Shown piece after piece: positions 8,764 to 16,647 of a stretch of DNA of 64,000 nt (position 1 is the first letter of the stretch; each line of letters begins with the position of its first letter). This DNA is from Salinigranum salinum (GTDB lineage Archaea > Halobacteriota > Halobacteria > Halobacteriales > Haloferacaceae). Location of the stretch: assembly GCF_009176545.1 (NCBI RefSeq), contig NZ_VTOJ01000001.1, positions 1 to 64,000 on the forward strand, written 5' to 3'. The translations under genes and the position numbers were made by a program. A model generated the notes under the pieces. It had not been told where the DNA came from. It saw only the letters and a program-made list of their open reading frames with translations, and did no database searches.

Positions 8764-10274
8764 CAGTGCAACACCTCCGTCTCCCGCAGGAGGTCCAGAT
8801 CACACAGCGTCCCGTGGACGTCGCGGATGTCGTCGAAGCCGTAGATGAGCATCAGCAGGCGTTCGAGCGCGAGCCCCCACGCCATCACGTCGCACTCGAC
8901 GCCCAGCGGCCGCAGCACCTCGTCGCGGAACATTCCCGAGTTCCCGATCTCGATGAGTTCCCCCGTCTCCGGATGGCTGCCGAACAGCTCGAACGACGGC
9001 TCGGTGTAGGGGTTGTAGTGGGGTTTGAACTGGATGTCCGTGATGCCGAACTGGCTGTAGAACTCGGTGAACGTGCCCATCAGGTCCCTGACCGAGAGGT
9101 CCTCGGCCATCACCCACCCCTCGATCTGGAAGAACTCCAGCAGATGCGTCGGGTCGAGCGTGTCGTTGCGGTACACCTTCTCGACCGAGAAGTACCGCTG
9201 CGGTGGCTCGAGGTCGCCGACCTCGTGCCCCGAGAGGTACCGCATCGACAGCGAGGTGGTGTGGCCGCGGAGGTCGACCTCTCTGGCGACCGCCTCGGTC
9301 CACGGCGAGTGGTAGCCGTCGCCGTCCTCGCCTTCACCCTCGCGGTGGGCGTCCGCGACGCGGGCGACCAGGTCTTCGGGGAGGTCCTTCATCGGCGGGA
9401 CGTCCAGCGCGAACTGGTCCCAGTGGGTCCGGGCGGGGTGGTCCTGTGGCATGAACAGGCAGTCGTTGATCCAGAACTCCGCGTCGGCGTGTGGCCCGTC
9501 CATCTCCTGAAACCCCATCCCGACGAGCACGTCCTTGACGCGCTCGGCGGTCTGCCGGAGGATGTGCGTCTTCCCGCCTCGCAGCCGGGGAGCGTCCGCC
9601 TCGACGTTGTACTCGGTGAACTCGACGTCGCGCCACTCGCCGGAGGTCAGGAGGTCGGGGGTGAGCCGATCGACGGTCTCCGCGGCCTCGACCCCCTCGA
9701 GCATGACGGTGTCGACGCCCGCGTCGGTCAGGACGACGGAACGGATCGTGTGCTCGTGCCGCTCGACGAGGTTGCGGGACGCGAGCTGGTCGAGGACGGA
9801 GTCGTCGAGGTCGGCGTCACCCGCCGCGAGCGCCGCGAGCGCCGCCGCCTCGAGGTCCGAATCGGGGTCGGCGTCCGCCGCCGAGAGCTGGCCCGCGTCG
9901 ATGGTGCCGTACCCTTTCCGGGCGAGGTTCGCGAGCGCCACGTCGACCTCGTCGCCGTCGAGGTCGGCCGCCCCGAGGACCGCCCCCAGAGAGACGGGGT
10001 CGTCGCGCGCGCCGGCGTCGACCGCGGCGCGGTACAGCCGGAGTTCGGGGAGCCCGGCGTCGACGTACCGTTCCCCTTCGTCGGTGAGGTCGTAGTCGAC
10101 GGCGGTCTCCTCGGTGACGGTGACGAGCCCCTCGTCTTCGAGGTCGAACGCCGCGCCGGTGACCGTCTCGGGTTTGAGCCCCGTTTCGGCGGCGAGGTCG
10201 TCGATGGTCTGTGCGTCGTCGGCCGAGACGGTCGTGATGACCGCGTGCTGGGCTTCCGGGAGTGTGCGTGTCAT
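8763..10274 (-). CDS. pheS: Phenylalanyl-tRNA synthetase alpha subunit
   Basis: The 503-residue catalytic alpha chain charges tRNA-Phe. Winged-helix modules that bind tRNA occupy the N-terminal ~200 residues. Class II motif 2 is in RYFSVEKVYRNDTLDPTHLLEFFQIEGWV near residue 365, and motif 3 is in ECDVMAWGLALERLLMLIYG near 475. The ATG at 10274 lies about 155 nt downstream of a small Phe-rich ORF (10429-10506), and the likely promoter is further upstream near 10530. The gene therefore has a long structured leader, unlike most genes in this window. Confidence 0.96.
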   Translation of the reverse strand: MTRTLPEAQHAVITTVSADDAQTIDDLAAETGLKPETVTGAAFDLEDEGLVTVTEETAVDYDLTDEGERYVDAGLPELRLYRAAVDAGARDDPVSLGAVLGAADLDGDEVDVALANLARKGYGTIDAGQLSAADADPDSDLEAAALAALAAGDADLDDSVLDQLASRNLVERHEHTIRSVVLTDAGVDTVMLEGVEAAETVDRLTPDLLTSGEWRDVEFTEYNVEADAPRLRGGKTHILRQTAERVKDVLVGMGFQEMDGPHADAEFWINDCLFMPQDHPARTHWDQFALDVPPMKDLPEDLVARVADAHREGEGEDGDGYHSPWTEAVAREVDLRGHTTSLSMRYLSGHEVGDLEPPQRYFSVEKVYRNDTLDPTHLLEFFQIEGWVMAEDLSVRDLMGTFTEFYSQFGITDIQFKPHYNPYTEPSFELFGSHPETGELIEIGNSGMFRDEVLRPLGVECDVMAWGLALERLLMLIYGFDDIRDVHGTLCDLDLLRETEVLH

Positions 10275-10373
10275 GTGTCGGATCGCGTGGGTGGCGTGAG
10301 GTTCGCTGGATGGTGGAGCGTCCGGTCGTCAGTTAGCCGTTGCGGGTTTCGGTCGCGTGAAATGCGCCGTCGA

Positions 10374-10410
10374 GGGCGTCGGTTTCGCCCGGCGCGTCCC
10401 CTCGGACGCG
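10374..10410 (-). promoter_or_regulatory. Tandem hairpins between Phe leader ORF and pheS
   Basis: Two stem-loops lie 3' of the leader stop on the minus strand. The first, at 10393-10410, has a perfect 7-bp stem (CGCGTCC/GGACGCG) and a 4-nt loop. The second, at 10374-10390, has a 5-bp GGGCG/CGCCC stem. A sequence beginning at the leader stop (CCGTCG, 10423-10428) could instead pair with CGACGG at 10367-10372, which overlaps hairpin 2's flank. There is no strong U-run, so a classical intrinsic terminator is not evident. A translational or RNA-stability switch is equally possible. Confidence 0.4.
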
Positions 10411-10428
10411 AGCGGGGTCCGCCGACGG

Positions 10429-10506
10429 TCAGCCCGCGAAGAAGAAGCCGAACCCCGGAGCCAGTGGCTGGGGAGCGGTACGCCGCGTGTGGGGTTCGGA
10501 CACCAT
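10429..10506 (-). CDS. Phe-rich leader peptide of pheST (25 codons)
   Basis: On the minus strand an ATG at 10506 opens a 25-codon ORF that starts MVSEPHTRR and ends GFGFFFAG before a TGA. Four of its last seven codons are TTC (Phe). A T-rich box (GTTTTTG, about 10531-10537) lies ~27 nt upstream of the ATG, the spacing of a leaderless haloarchaeal transcript. The stop is followed by two hairpins and then by pheS, which encodes PheRS. The arrangement mirrors bacterial Phe-attenuator leaders. Function is inferred. Chance occurrence is unlikely but not excluded. Confidence 0.6.
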   Translation of the reverse strand: MVSEPHTRRTAPQPLAPGFGFFFAG

Positions 10507-10847
10507 GTGTTGTGTGAGTCGCTCGCGCGAACAAAAACGTTGTGAGTGGACGGCGCGCTACGGGATGTCCAGCGTCGGGCAGCGCTCCGGTATCGTGCAG
10601 GCGAGTGCCAGGGACGAGCGAGCAGTCACGGGCCGTGGTCGAACCGGGGACGACAGCCGCCTCCGACCCCCTCGATTCGTCGGCGCTCCGCTCGGCCGCC
10701 ACGCGTGGGTGAGGAAGAGCCGACCGATCCGAGGGAAACGTCTCGAGTATCGAGTGTCGAGTGTCGAACGGCCGAAGAAGTCGAGACCGGCGAGAGAGAC
10801 CAGACCGTCGAAAGAGCCGAACGGATCGAAGGCGAGAAGCAGCGTGC
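10507..10847. other. Intergenic region upstream of the pheST leader
   Basis: This 341-bp stretch separates the pheST leader from the 3' end of the CBS gene. It contains the T-rich box at about 10531-10537 that probably drives pheST. It also contains short direct repeats of TCGAGTATCGAGTGTCGAGTG type around 10742-10768. No tRNA cloverleaf or supported ORF was found on either strand. Confidence 0.5.
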
Positions 10848-11261
10848 TCAGGGTGACTCGGCCTCGATGACGGCCGAGAGGTGCTCGAGCTCGGTCGACA
10901 GCAGTCGAACCACGTCGTCGAGCGTGACGATCCCGACGATGACGCCGCCGTCGTCGACGACGGGGATACGCCGGACGCTCGCGTCGGCCATCCGTTCCGT
11001 GAGCTCCAGCACGCCCGCGCTGGACGGCAGCGTCAGCGGCTCCGACGCCATCACGTCCGCGGCGGTGAGCGTCGCCGGGTCGGCCTCGTGAGCCACCGTC
11101 AGCGCGATGTCGCGGTCGGTGACGATCCCCACGACCCGATTCTCCTCGGTGATGACGACGCTCCCGACGCCCTTGTCGTTCATCGTGTTCGCCAGCACTT
11201 CGACGGTCGTATCCGGACCGGCCGTCTCGACGCCCCTGATTGCAATGTCCTTGAGTGTCAT
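10848..11261 (-). CDS. CBS domain pair protein
   Basis: This 137-residue protein consists of two tandem CBS motifs that form one Bateman module. CBS1 covers about residues 5-60 (IAIRGVETAGPDTTVEVLANTM, VVGIVTDRDIAL) and CBS2 about 68-125 (VMASEPLTLPSSAGVLELTERM, VRRIPVVDDGGVIVGIVTLDDVV). Such modules bind adenosine nucleotides and act as sensors. No catalytic domain is attached, so a partner or direct target is unknown. The ATG at 11261 (MTLKDI) was chosen over a GTG three codons upstream. The gene stands alone, with no operon partner evident. Confidence 0.88.
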   Translation of the reverse strand: MTLKDIAIRGVETAGPDTTVEVLANTMNDKGVGSVVITEENRVVGIVTDRDIALTVAHEADPATLTAADVMASEPLTLPSSAGVLELTERMADASVRRIPVVDDGGVIVGIVTLDDVVRLLSTELEHLSAVIEAESP

Positions 11262-11379
11262 CTCGATCACCGAGCGGGGGTTGACGCGGCGAGGGGATAG
11301 CCGTCGGTGGTCGTTCTCAGCCGTCGGGAACCCGAGAGACTCGGCGATCAGGGGGACCCCGGACGAACGAAGGGGGGAG

Positions 11380-12543
11380 TCAGGCGACGTTCTGTTCGTC
11401 CTCGCTCTCGCCGTGTTCGAACCGCTCGCCGGCGAGCCGCGAGATGTCGAGGAGCGACGCTTCCCCGTCGAGACACAGCTCGGCGACGAGTTTGCCCGTG
11501 GCGGGCGAGTGCTGGAAGCCGTGGCCCGAGAAGCCGCCTGCCGTGACGACGCCGGGTTTCGAGCGCTCGACGATCGGGTGGTGGTCGGGCGTGACGGCGT
11601 ACAGCCCAGCCCAGCCCCGGACGATGCCGCTCTCGGGGCCGAAGTAGCCCGCCGTGTCGGCCGCGCACTCGACCGCCTCCACGGCCCAGTCGAGGTCCAT
11701 ACCGGTGTCGTAGTCGTCGGGGTCGACGTCGGGGTCCTCGTCGGCGAAGTGGCCGCCGACGAGCGCCTGTCCCTCGCGTTCGGGGCGGAAGTACGACCCC
11801 GTGTCGAGGTCGATCGTGAGCGGGACCGACTCCGGGACGGGCGTCTCGGGCGCGACGACGGCCACCTGGCGACGGCGGGGGGCGATCGGGAGATCCAGCC
11901 CGACCAGCGAGCCGACGCGCCGGGCCCACGCGCCGGCGGCGTTGACGAAGACGTCGGCGTCGAGCCGTTCGTCGGGGGTGTCGACCGTCACGTCGGCCGT
12001 CACGGGGTCGCCCGTTTCCTCGATCTCGACGCCGAGGACGGGCGTCTTCGTCCTGATCTCCGCCCCGGCCTCCCGGGCGGCCCCCGAGAAGCCCTGGAGC
12101 GCGAGGTGAGGGTCGGCGAAGCCGTCGGTCGGCGAGTAGGTCGCCCCGTGGAACGCCTCGGCGTGGAGTTCGGGGCAGTGTTCGCGCGCCGCGTCGGGCG
12201 AGAGGAACTCGCTGGGGACGCCGAGGTCGTTCTGCATCCGGACCTGCTCGCGGAACCGCTCGGCCGTCTCCGCGCTCCGGGCGAGGAAGAGGTAGCCGGA
12301 GCGACGGTGCGCGATGTCGACGCCGAACGCCGTCTCGAACTCGTCCCACACCTCGAGCGAGGCGAGCGAGAGTCGGACGTTCACCTCGGTGGAGAACTGC
12401 GCGCGGATCCCGCCGGCGGAACGGTCGGTGTTGCCGCTCCCGAGCGAACCCGCCTCGCAGACGGTCACTTCGGCACCGCGACGAGCCAGGTAGTGGGCGG
12501 CGGCGAGACCGACGACCCCACCGCCGCAGACGACGACGTGCAC
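11380..12543 (-). CDS. FAD-dependent oxidoreductase (DadA/glycine oxidase-like)
   Basis: The 387-residue flavoenzyme begins with the dinucleotide-binding strand VHVVVCGGGVVGLAAAHYLARRG. SLGSGNTDRSAGGIR around residue 40 fits the DAO superfamily FAD contacts. The C-terminal GWAGLYAVTPDHHPIVE and GGFSGHGFQHSPATG are conserved in sarcosine/glycine oxidase and D-amino-acid dehydrogenase-like proteins. The likely activity is oxidation of an amino acid or N-methyl amino acid; the substrate is unresolved. The GTG at 12543 is chosen because the Rossmann strand starts immediately after it. The gene is divergent from the ornithine-cyclodeaminase-like gene, which suggests shared amino-acid metabolism. 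Confidence 0.88.
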   Translation of the reverse strand: MHVVVCGGGVVGLAAAHYLARRGAEVTVCEAGSLGSGNTDRSAGGIRAQFSTEVNVRLSLASLEVWDEFETAFGVDIAHRRSGYLFLARSAETAERFREQVRMQNDLGVPSEFLSPDAAREHCPELHAEAFHGATYSPTDGFADPHLALQGFSGAAREAGAEIRTKTPVLGVEIEETGDPVTADVTVDTPDERLDADVFVNAAGAWARRVGSLVGLDLPIAPRRRQVAVVAPETPVPESVPLTIDLDTGSYFRPEREGQALVGGHFADEDPDVDPDDYDTGMDLDWAVEAVECAADTAGYFGPESGIVRGWAGLYAVTPDHHPIVERSKPGVVTAGGFSGHGFQHSPATGKLVAELCLDGEASLLDISRLAGERFEHGESEDEQNVA

Positions 12544-12719
12544 GCTCGGTATCGAGGGGCGGAGGTGATGAAGGTTGCGCGAGCGGAGGGCGGGCTCGTG
12601 TGGCGTGACGAGCAAGTACGCCGTGCGCCGGCTCGGATCGGTCACGCGACGGGCAGCCGTCGGACCGCCCGCGGACACCGGGAGAAACGTTGACCACCCT
12701 CCCGCGTGACCCACGAGCC

Positions 12720-13679
12720 ATGCGTGTGCTCACCGAGGCAGAGGTCGAGAGGATCGTCTCGCTTCCGGACCTCCTGCCGGCCATCGAGGAGGCGTTCGTG
12801 AAGCAGGGACGCGACGAGGTCGAACGCCCGCCGCGGCCGCACTTCCCGATCGGCGAGGGCGAGACAGAGGGGACGGCGCTGGTGATGGCCGCCGCGATCC
12901 ACGGCGCGTCGACGTTCACCACGAAGGTCGCGACAGTGCACGAGTCGAATCCGGCCCGTGGCCTGCCGACCGTTCGGACGCAGGTCCACGTCACCGACGC
13001 GACGAACGGGGAGACGCGCGCGACGATGGCCGGCAACCCGATCACGAACGCCCGAACGGGCTGTATCGGTGGGCTGGCGGCTCGCGAACTCGCCGCGGGC
13101 GAACCGGTCCGGCTCGGCGTCGTCGGCGCCGGCGCGCAGGCACGGTGGCAGACGCGGGCGATCGTGGCCGCCACCGACGTCGAGCGCGTGCGGATCTACT
13201 CGCCGACGCCGGACTCTCGCCGCGAGTGCGCCGACGACCTCCGCGAGGAGGGGATCGACGCCGAGGCAGTCGACTCCGTACGGGCGGCCGTCGAAGACGC
13301 CACGGTCGTCGTGACCGCGACGACGGCCACCGAACCCGTGTTTCCCGGTGACGCGCTCGCGGCCGGGACGCTCGTCGTCGCCGTCGGCGCTTACACGGCC
13401 GAGACGTGCGAACTCGACGAGACGACGATCGGGCGGGCCGCGCGCGTCTTCGCCGACGTCCCCGAGGAGGTCGCCGAGATCGGCGACATGCGCGGTCGAC
13501 TCGACGTCGACGACCTGATCCCGCTCTCGGAGGTGTTCGAGGGGCGCGCCGGCCGGGAGTCCCCGGACGAGATCCTCGTCGTCGACAGCGTCGGGAGCGC
13601 GGTGCTCGACGCGGCGGCCGCCGAACCGCTCGTCGACCGCGCCGAACGGGAGGACGTCGGCACGGTCGTCGACGGCTGA
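12720..13679 (+). CDS. Ornithine cyclodeaminase / alanine dehydrogenase family protein
   Basis: The 319-residue protein starts MRVLTEAEVERIVSLPDLL. It belongs to the OCD/mu-crystallin family: RPPRPHFPIGEGE near residue 40, KVATVHESNPARGLPT near 75, the NAD-binding GVVGAGAQARWQTRAI near 135, and VAVGAYTAETCELDE near 225. Family activities include NAD-dependent ornithine cyclodeamination, alanine dehydrogenation and ketimine reduction, and the exact one cannot be told here. Divergent orientation to an FAD amino-acid oxidase-like gene, with 176 bp between starts, suggests they handle the same or successive imino/amino-acid intermediates. Confidence 0.9.
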   Translation: MRVLTEAEVERIVSLPDLLPAIEEAFVKQGRDEVERPPRPHFPIGEGETEGTALVMAAAIHGASTFTTKVATVHESNPARGLPTVRTQVHVTDATNGETRATMAGNPITNARTGCIGGLAARELAAGEPVRLGVVGAGAQARWQTRAIVAATDVERVRIYSPTPDSRRECADDLREEGIDAEAVDSVRAAVEDATVVVTATTATEPVFPGDALAAGTLVVAVGAYTAETCELDETTIGRAARVFADVPEEVAEIGDMRGRLDVDDLIPLSEVFEGRAGRESPDEILVVDSVGSAVLDAAAAEPLVDRAEREDVGTVVDG

Positions 13680-13825
13680 GGGGTCGACGGCTCGCGGACA
13701 CTCGCCGAGGGAACTTGGACCTGCGAACGCGGACGACGTCTACGCGCCCCGGCCGCTCGTTCTGTCGTTTCGGTCTCGACCGTCGTCCTCGGTCTGACGG
13801 TCGTCCGACCGGGGGTTCGCCAGGT

Positions 13826-15481
13826 TCAGTCGGTCGTCTCGCCCGCGACCCGTCGCCGCGGGGAGTCGAGGTCGAGGTCGAGGTCCGCGAGGAGCGCCTC
13901 GGCCTCCTCGCGTTTCTCCTGGTGGTCCTCGAGGAACTCCCGCATCAACACCGCCGCCTGTTCCTTGCAGTCGCCGCAGAGGCGTTCGCCGCCGACGCAC
14001 TCGTCGTACACCTCCTTCGCGAAGTCGTCGTCGTCGCCCGAGAGGAGGTACGCGTACAGCTCGTACACGGGGCACTTGTCGGCCTCTCCTCCTTTTTGTC
14101 GTTGCTCCTCGGCGGTGTCCCGACCCCCAGTTGTCGCCGACTTCACCTTTGCGTAGCCGTTGTCGGGGTCGTCGAGCAGCGAGATGTGACTCGCGGGGAT
14201 CGACGACGACATCTTTCCGCCCGTGAGGCCGGTCATGAAGCGGTGGTAGATCGACGAGGGCGGGTAGAAACCGTAGCCGCCGGTGTCGACCTCGACCTCG
14301 CGGGCGAGTTCCTCGGCCTCGGCGCGCGAGAGGTCGAACGCGTCGACGTGCTCGTCGTACCGGCGCTTCTCGCCGTCGACGCGTTCGACGAGTGCTTCGA
14401 AGGCGTCGTCGGAGGCGTCGCGCGAGAGGAAGCGGATTCGCGGGCGGAGCGGTTCCATGCCCGCGTTCCGGAGCTTCTCGACGGCGCTCGCGCGGGCCGG
14501 ATCGTCGATCTCGCCGACCGCGCGGTCGTCGACGGAGGGCCGGTCGGCGTCGAAGTCGACCGCGTCCGGGTCCACGAGGTACTGCGCGCCGTGGACGCAG
14601 CGGACGTCGCCGTCGTCCGCGCGGTCGACGAGCGACGCGTGCGCGTCGGCGACGAGGACGCGCTCCGCCGCCGTGAGTTCCTGGCTGAAGTACGCCTCCG
14701 TGATCTTGAAAAAGCGCATTCTGGCCGCCAGGTCGCGCGCGAGGCGGACGTGGGGGTCCTGGTCCGGGCCGACGGGGATGACGGTCGGCTTCGGCTCCTC
14801 GATCTGCGGGTAGAGGATGTCCGCCATCTGGGTGACGACGCTCTGCATGTGCGACACGGAGGTCTCGCCGTCGAAGCCGTAGATGCCCTCGAACTCCGCG
14901 AACCTGGCTTTGGAACCGAGCTCGAAGGCGAGGTCCTGCACCTCGCGGTTGCCGGACTGACGGTAGAGGGTTCCCTCGTCCGGATCGAACCCCAGCGCCA
15001 GGAGGGAGAGCAGGTAGTCGCGGGCGTGTTCGTCGATCTCGGACCACGTGAGACCGCGCGCGGAGTGCGCCTCGAGGTCGGCGATGAGCCCGTAGGCGTC
15101 GGCACCCTGTTCTTGGTGCCAGATGATCTCGTCGAACACCAGCTTGTGGCCGATGTGTGGGTCACCCGTCGGCATGAACCCCGAGAGGACGGCCACGGGG
15201 TCACCCGAGCGGAGGGCCTCGGCGACGGGCCGGTAGTCGCGGTGGCCGAAGATGACGCCGCGACGCATCAGGTAGTGCGGGTTCGGCACCTCCTCCAACA
15301 CCGAGTCGAACTCCTCGATGCCGAACTCCTCGAACAGCTTGCGGTAGTCGGCGATCGTCGACGAGCCCCACGGGTCGAGCGTCACGTCGTCGGCGCCGGT
15401 CGCGGTGCCGCCGTCGGGGCGACGCTCGGTCTCGACTCCGGGGTCGTCGGCGTCCGTCTCCGTGGGTGTGTCGTCGGTCAT
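13826..15481 (-). CDS. trpS: Tryptophanyl-tRNA synthetase
   Basis: The 551-residue archaeal/eukaryotic-type class I synthetase charges tRNA-Trp. The HIGH-type signature is FMPTGDPHIGHKLVFDEI near residue 110. The KMSKS-type signature is LTGGKMSSSIPAS near residue 420. The N-terminus carries an acidic, low-complexity extension (TPTETDADDPGVETE). A distal helical domain has CVGGERLCGDCK near 510. The ATG lies one nt after the endA stop, so the two genes are co-transcribed. No leader ORF with Trp codons was seen. Confidence 0.96.
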   Translation of the reverse strand: MTDDTPTETDADDPGVETERRPDGGTATGADDVTLDPWGSSTIADYRKLFEEFGIEEFDSVLEEVPNPHYLMRRGVIFGHRDYRPVAEALRSGDPVAVLSGFMPTGDPHIGHKLVFDEIIWHQEQGADAYGLIADLEAHSARGLTWSEIDEHARDYLLSLLALGFDPDEGTLYRQSGNREVQDLAFELGSKARFAEFEGIYGFDGETSVSHMQSVVTQMADILYPQIEEPKPTVIPVGPDQDPHVRLARDLAARMRFFKITEAYFSQELTAAERVLVADAHASLVDRADDGDVRCVHGAQYLVDPDAVDFDADRPSVDDRAVGEIDDPARASAVEKLRNAGMEPLRPRIRFLSRDASDDAFEALVERVDGEKRRYDEHVDAFDLSRAEAEELAREVEVDTGGYGFYPPSSIYHRFMTGLTGGKMSSSIPASHISLLDDPDNGYAKVKSATTGGRDTAEEQRQKGGEADKCPVYELYAYLLSGDDDDFAKEVYDECVGGERLCGDCKEQAAVLMREFLEDHQEKREEAEALLADLDLDLDSPRRRVAGETTD

Positions 15482-15482
15482 A

Positions 15483-16559
15483 TCAGGGGGTCAACCGGGC
15501 TACGGAGAGCCAGTCTACTCCACCGTTGGCGTCGGTCAGCGCAAAAACCATTCGTTTGCGAACCCCGCCGGCGAGGCGGACGTCGAGCGAGAGGTCTCTG
15601 GGCAGGACGGCGTGATCCGACCGCACCACGCGCACGAGCGAGTCGGAGTGAGAGAGGTCCGAGACGGTCGAAAAGGTCTCGTACACCCGGAAGTCGGCAC
15701 CGAACTTGAACCCCGACTTCGGGACGCCGCCGGCGGCGCGGAGCGCGGTGTACGCCCGGAGGCGGCGGTCGAACCGCTCGCCTTCGACCGCGCGACCGCG
15801 GGCGATCACCGCTCGCTCGCCGCCGTCGACGGTCCCGTCGGTGGCGGTGTCGCCGTCGCCCTCGGCGTCCGTCACCGTGAGCGCTCCCCGTCGCGCGAGG
15901 AAGGCCGCCTCGACGAGCGAGAGTTGGAGCGGTCCCTCGTTGGCGTTGCGCCCGTGGAGACGCTGGCCGTAGAAGTGCGCCTCATACGCCGCGTCGGGCG
16001 GCTCCCACACGAGCACGCGGTCGCCGAGGAACGTCCCCGTCAGCGCCGTGGGTGGGTCGTCGGCCAGCGTGCCGCCGGGAGTCTCGGTCGTCGTCTCGAA
16101 GTAGGTGAGTTCGCCGTCCTCGTCGACGACCGCGAGGACGACCGCGCCGAGTGTGTCGAGCGCGACCGACGCGCGCTCGCCGACGACGCGGATCCGGTAG
16201 GCCACCTCGTCGTCCCACGGCCCGCTGCCCCTGGGGTAGACGACGAAGTCCGCGTCCGTCGTCCCGTCCGCGCTCGCCGCGGGCGAGAGATAGAAGCCGC
16301 GGTCGCGGAGGTCCTTGTAGACGACGAACTCGAGGACGATGCCGGTCCGCGCGAGGAACGCGCGGAAGTCGAGTGCCTCGTCGTCGACGACGATCCCGTC
16401 GATGTCGCCGCGCTGGAGGAGGTGGGCGGCCTCGACGGGGGCGAGAGCTAGCCCGCCGCCCTCGGTCGGCCGGCCGTAGCCACGGGAGTCGTAGAAGCGC
16501 TGACGGGCGTCACCGGCGAGATGGACGGTGCTACCGTCGGCGTCGAGCGTCCCTTGCAT
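15483..16559 (-). CDS. endA: tRNA-splicing endonuclease
   Basis: The 358-residue protein cuts introns from pre-tRNAs at bulge-helix-bulge motifs. It is about twice the length of a single-unit enzyme, consistent with the duplicated (alpha2-type) architecture of haloarchaeal EndA. The active C-terminal repeat shows FKFGADFRVY (Tyr) near residue 270, HSDSLVRVV (His) near 285 and the Lys in GGVRKRMVFAL near 335. The N-terminal half resembles a degenerate repeat. The ATG at 16559 (MQGTLDADGS) is preferred over an upstream ATG. It is followed immediately by trpS. Confidence 0.94.
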   Translation of the reverse strand: MQGTLDADGSTVHLAGDARQRFYDSRGYGRPTEGGGLALAPVEAAHLLQRGDIDGIVVDDEALDFRAFLARTGIVLEFVVYKDLRDRGFYLSPAASADGTTDADFVVYPRGSGPWDDEVAYRIRVVGERASVALDTLGAVVLAVVDEDGELTYFETTTETPGGTLADDPPTALTGTFLGDRVLVWEPPDAAYEAHFYGQRLHGRNANEGPLQLSLVEAAFLARRGALTVTDAEGDGDTATDGTVDGGERAVIARGRAVEGERFDRRLRAYTALRAAGGVPKSGFKFGADFRVYETFSTVSDLSHSDSLVRVVRSDHAVLPRDLSLDVRLAGGVRKRMVFALTDANGGVDWLSVARLTP

Positions 16560-16647
16560 ACCGCGCACGCCGCGCGGCGGCGTCAAAGGCTCACCGATTG
16601 CACGCGCTCAGGCCGCCTCGTCGACGTCGTCTCCGCCGCCGTCGTCG

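Noticed and set aside
10271-10702. 143-residue minus-strand ORF overlapping the pheS leader region
   Set aside because: Frame differs from the Phe leader ORF, composition is basic and unpatterned, and no start-linked promoter or Shine-Dalgarno is seen.
10546-10847. Possible tRNA in the region upstream of the pheST leader
   Set aside because: GGTCGAACC-type bases occur but no T-stem, anticodon stem or acceptor pairing could be formed on either strand.
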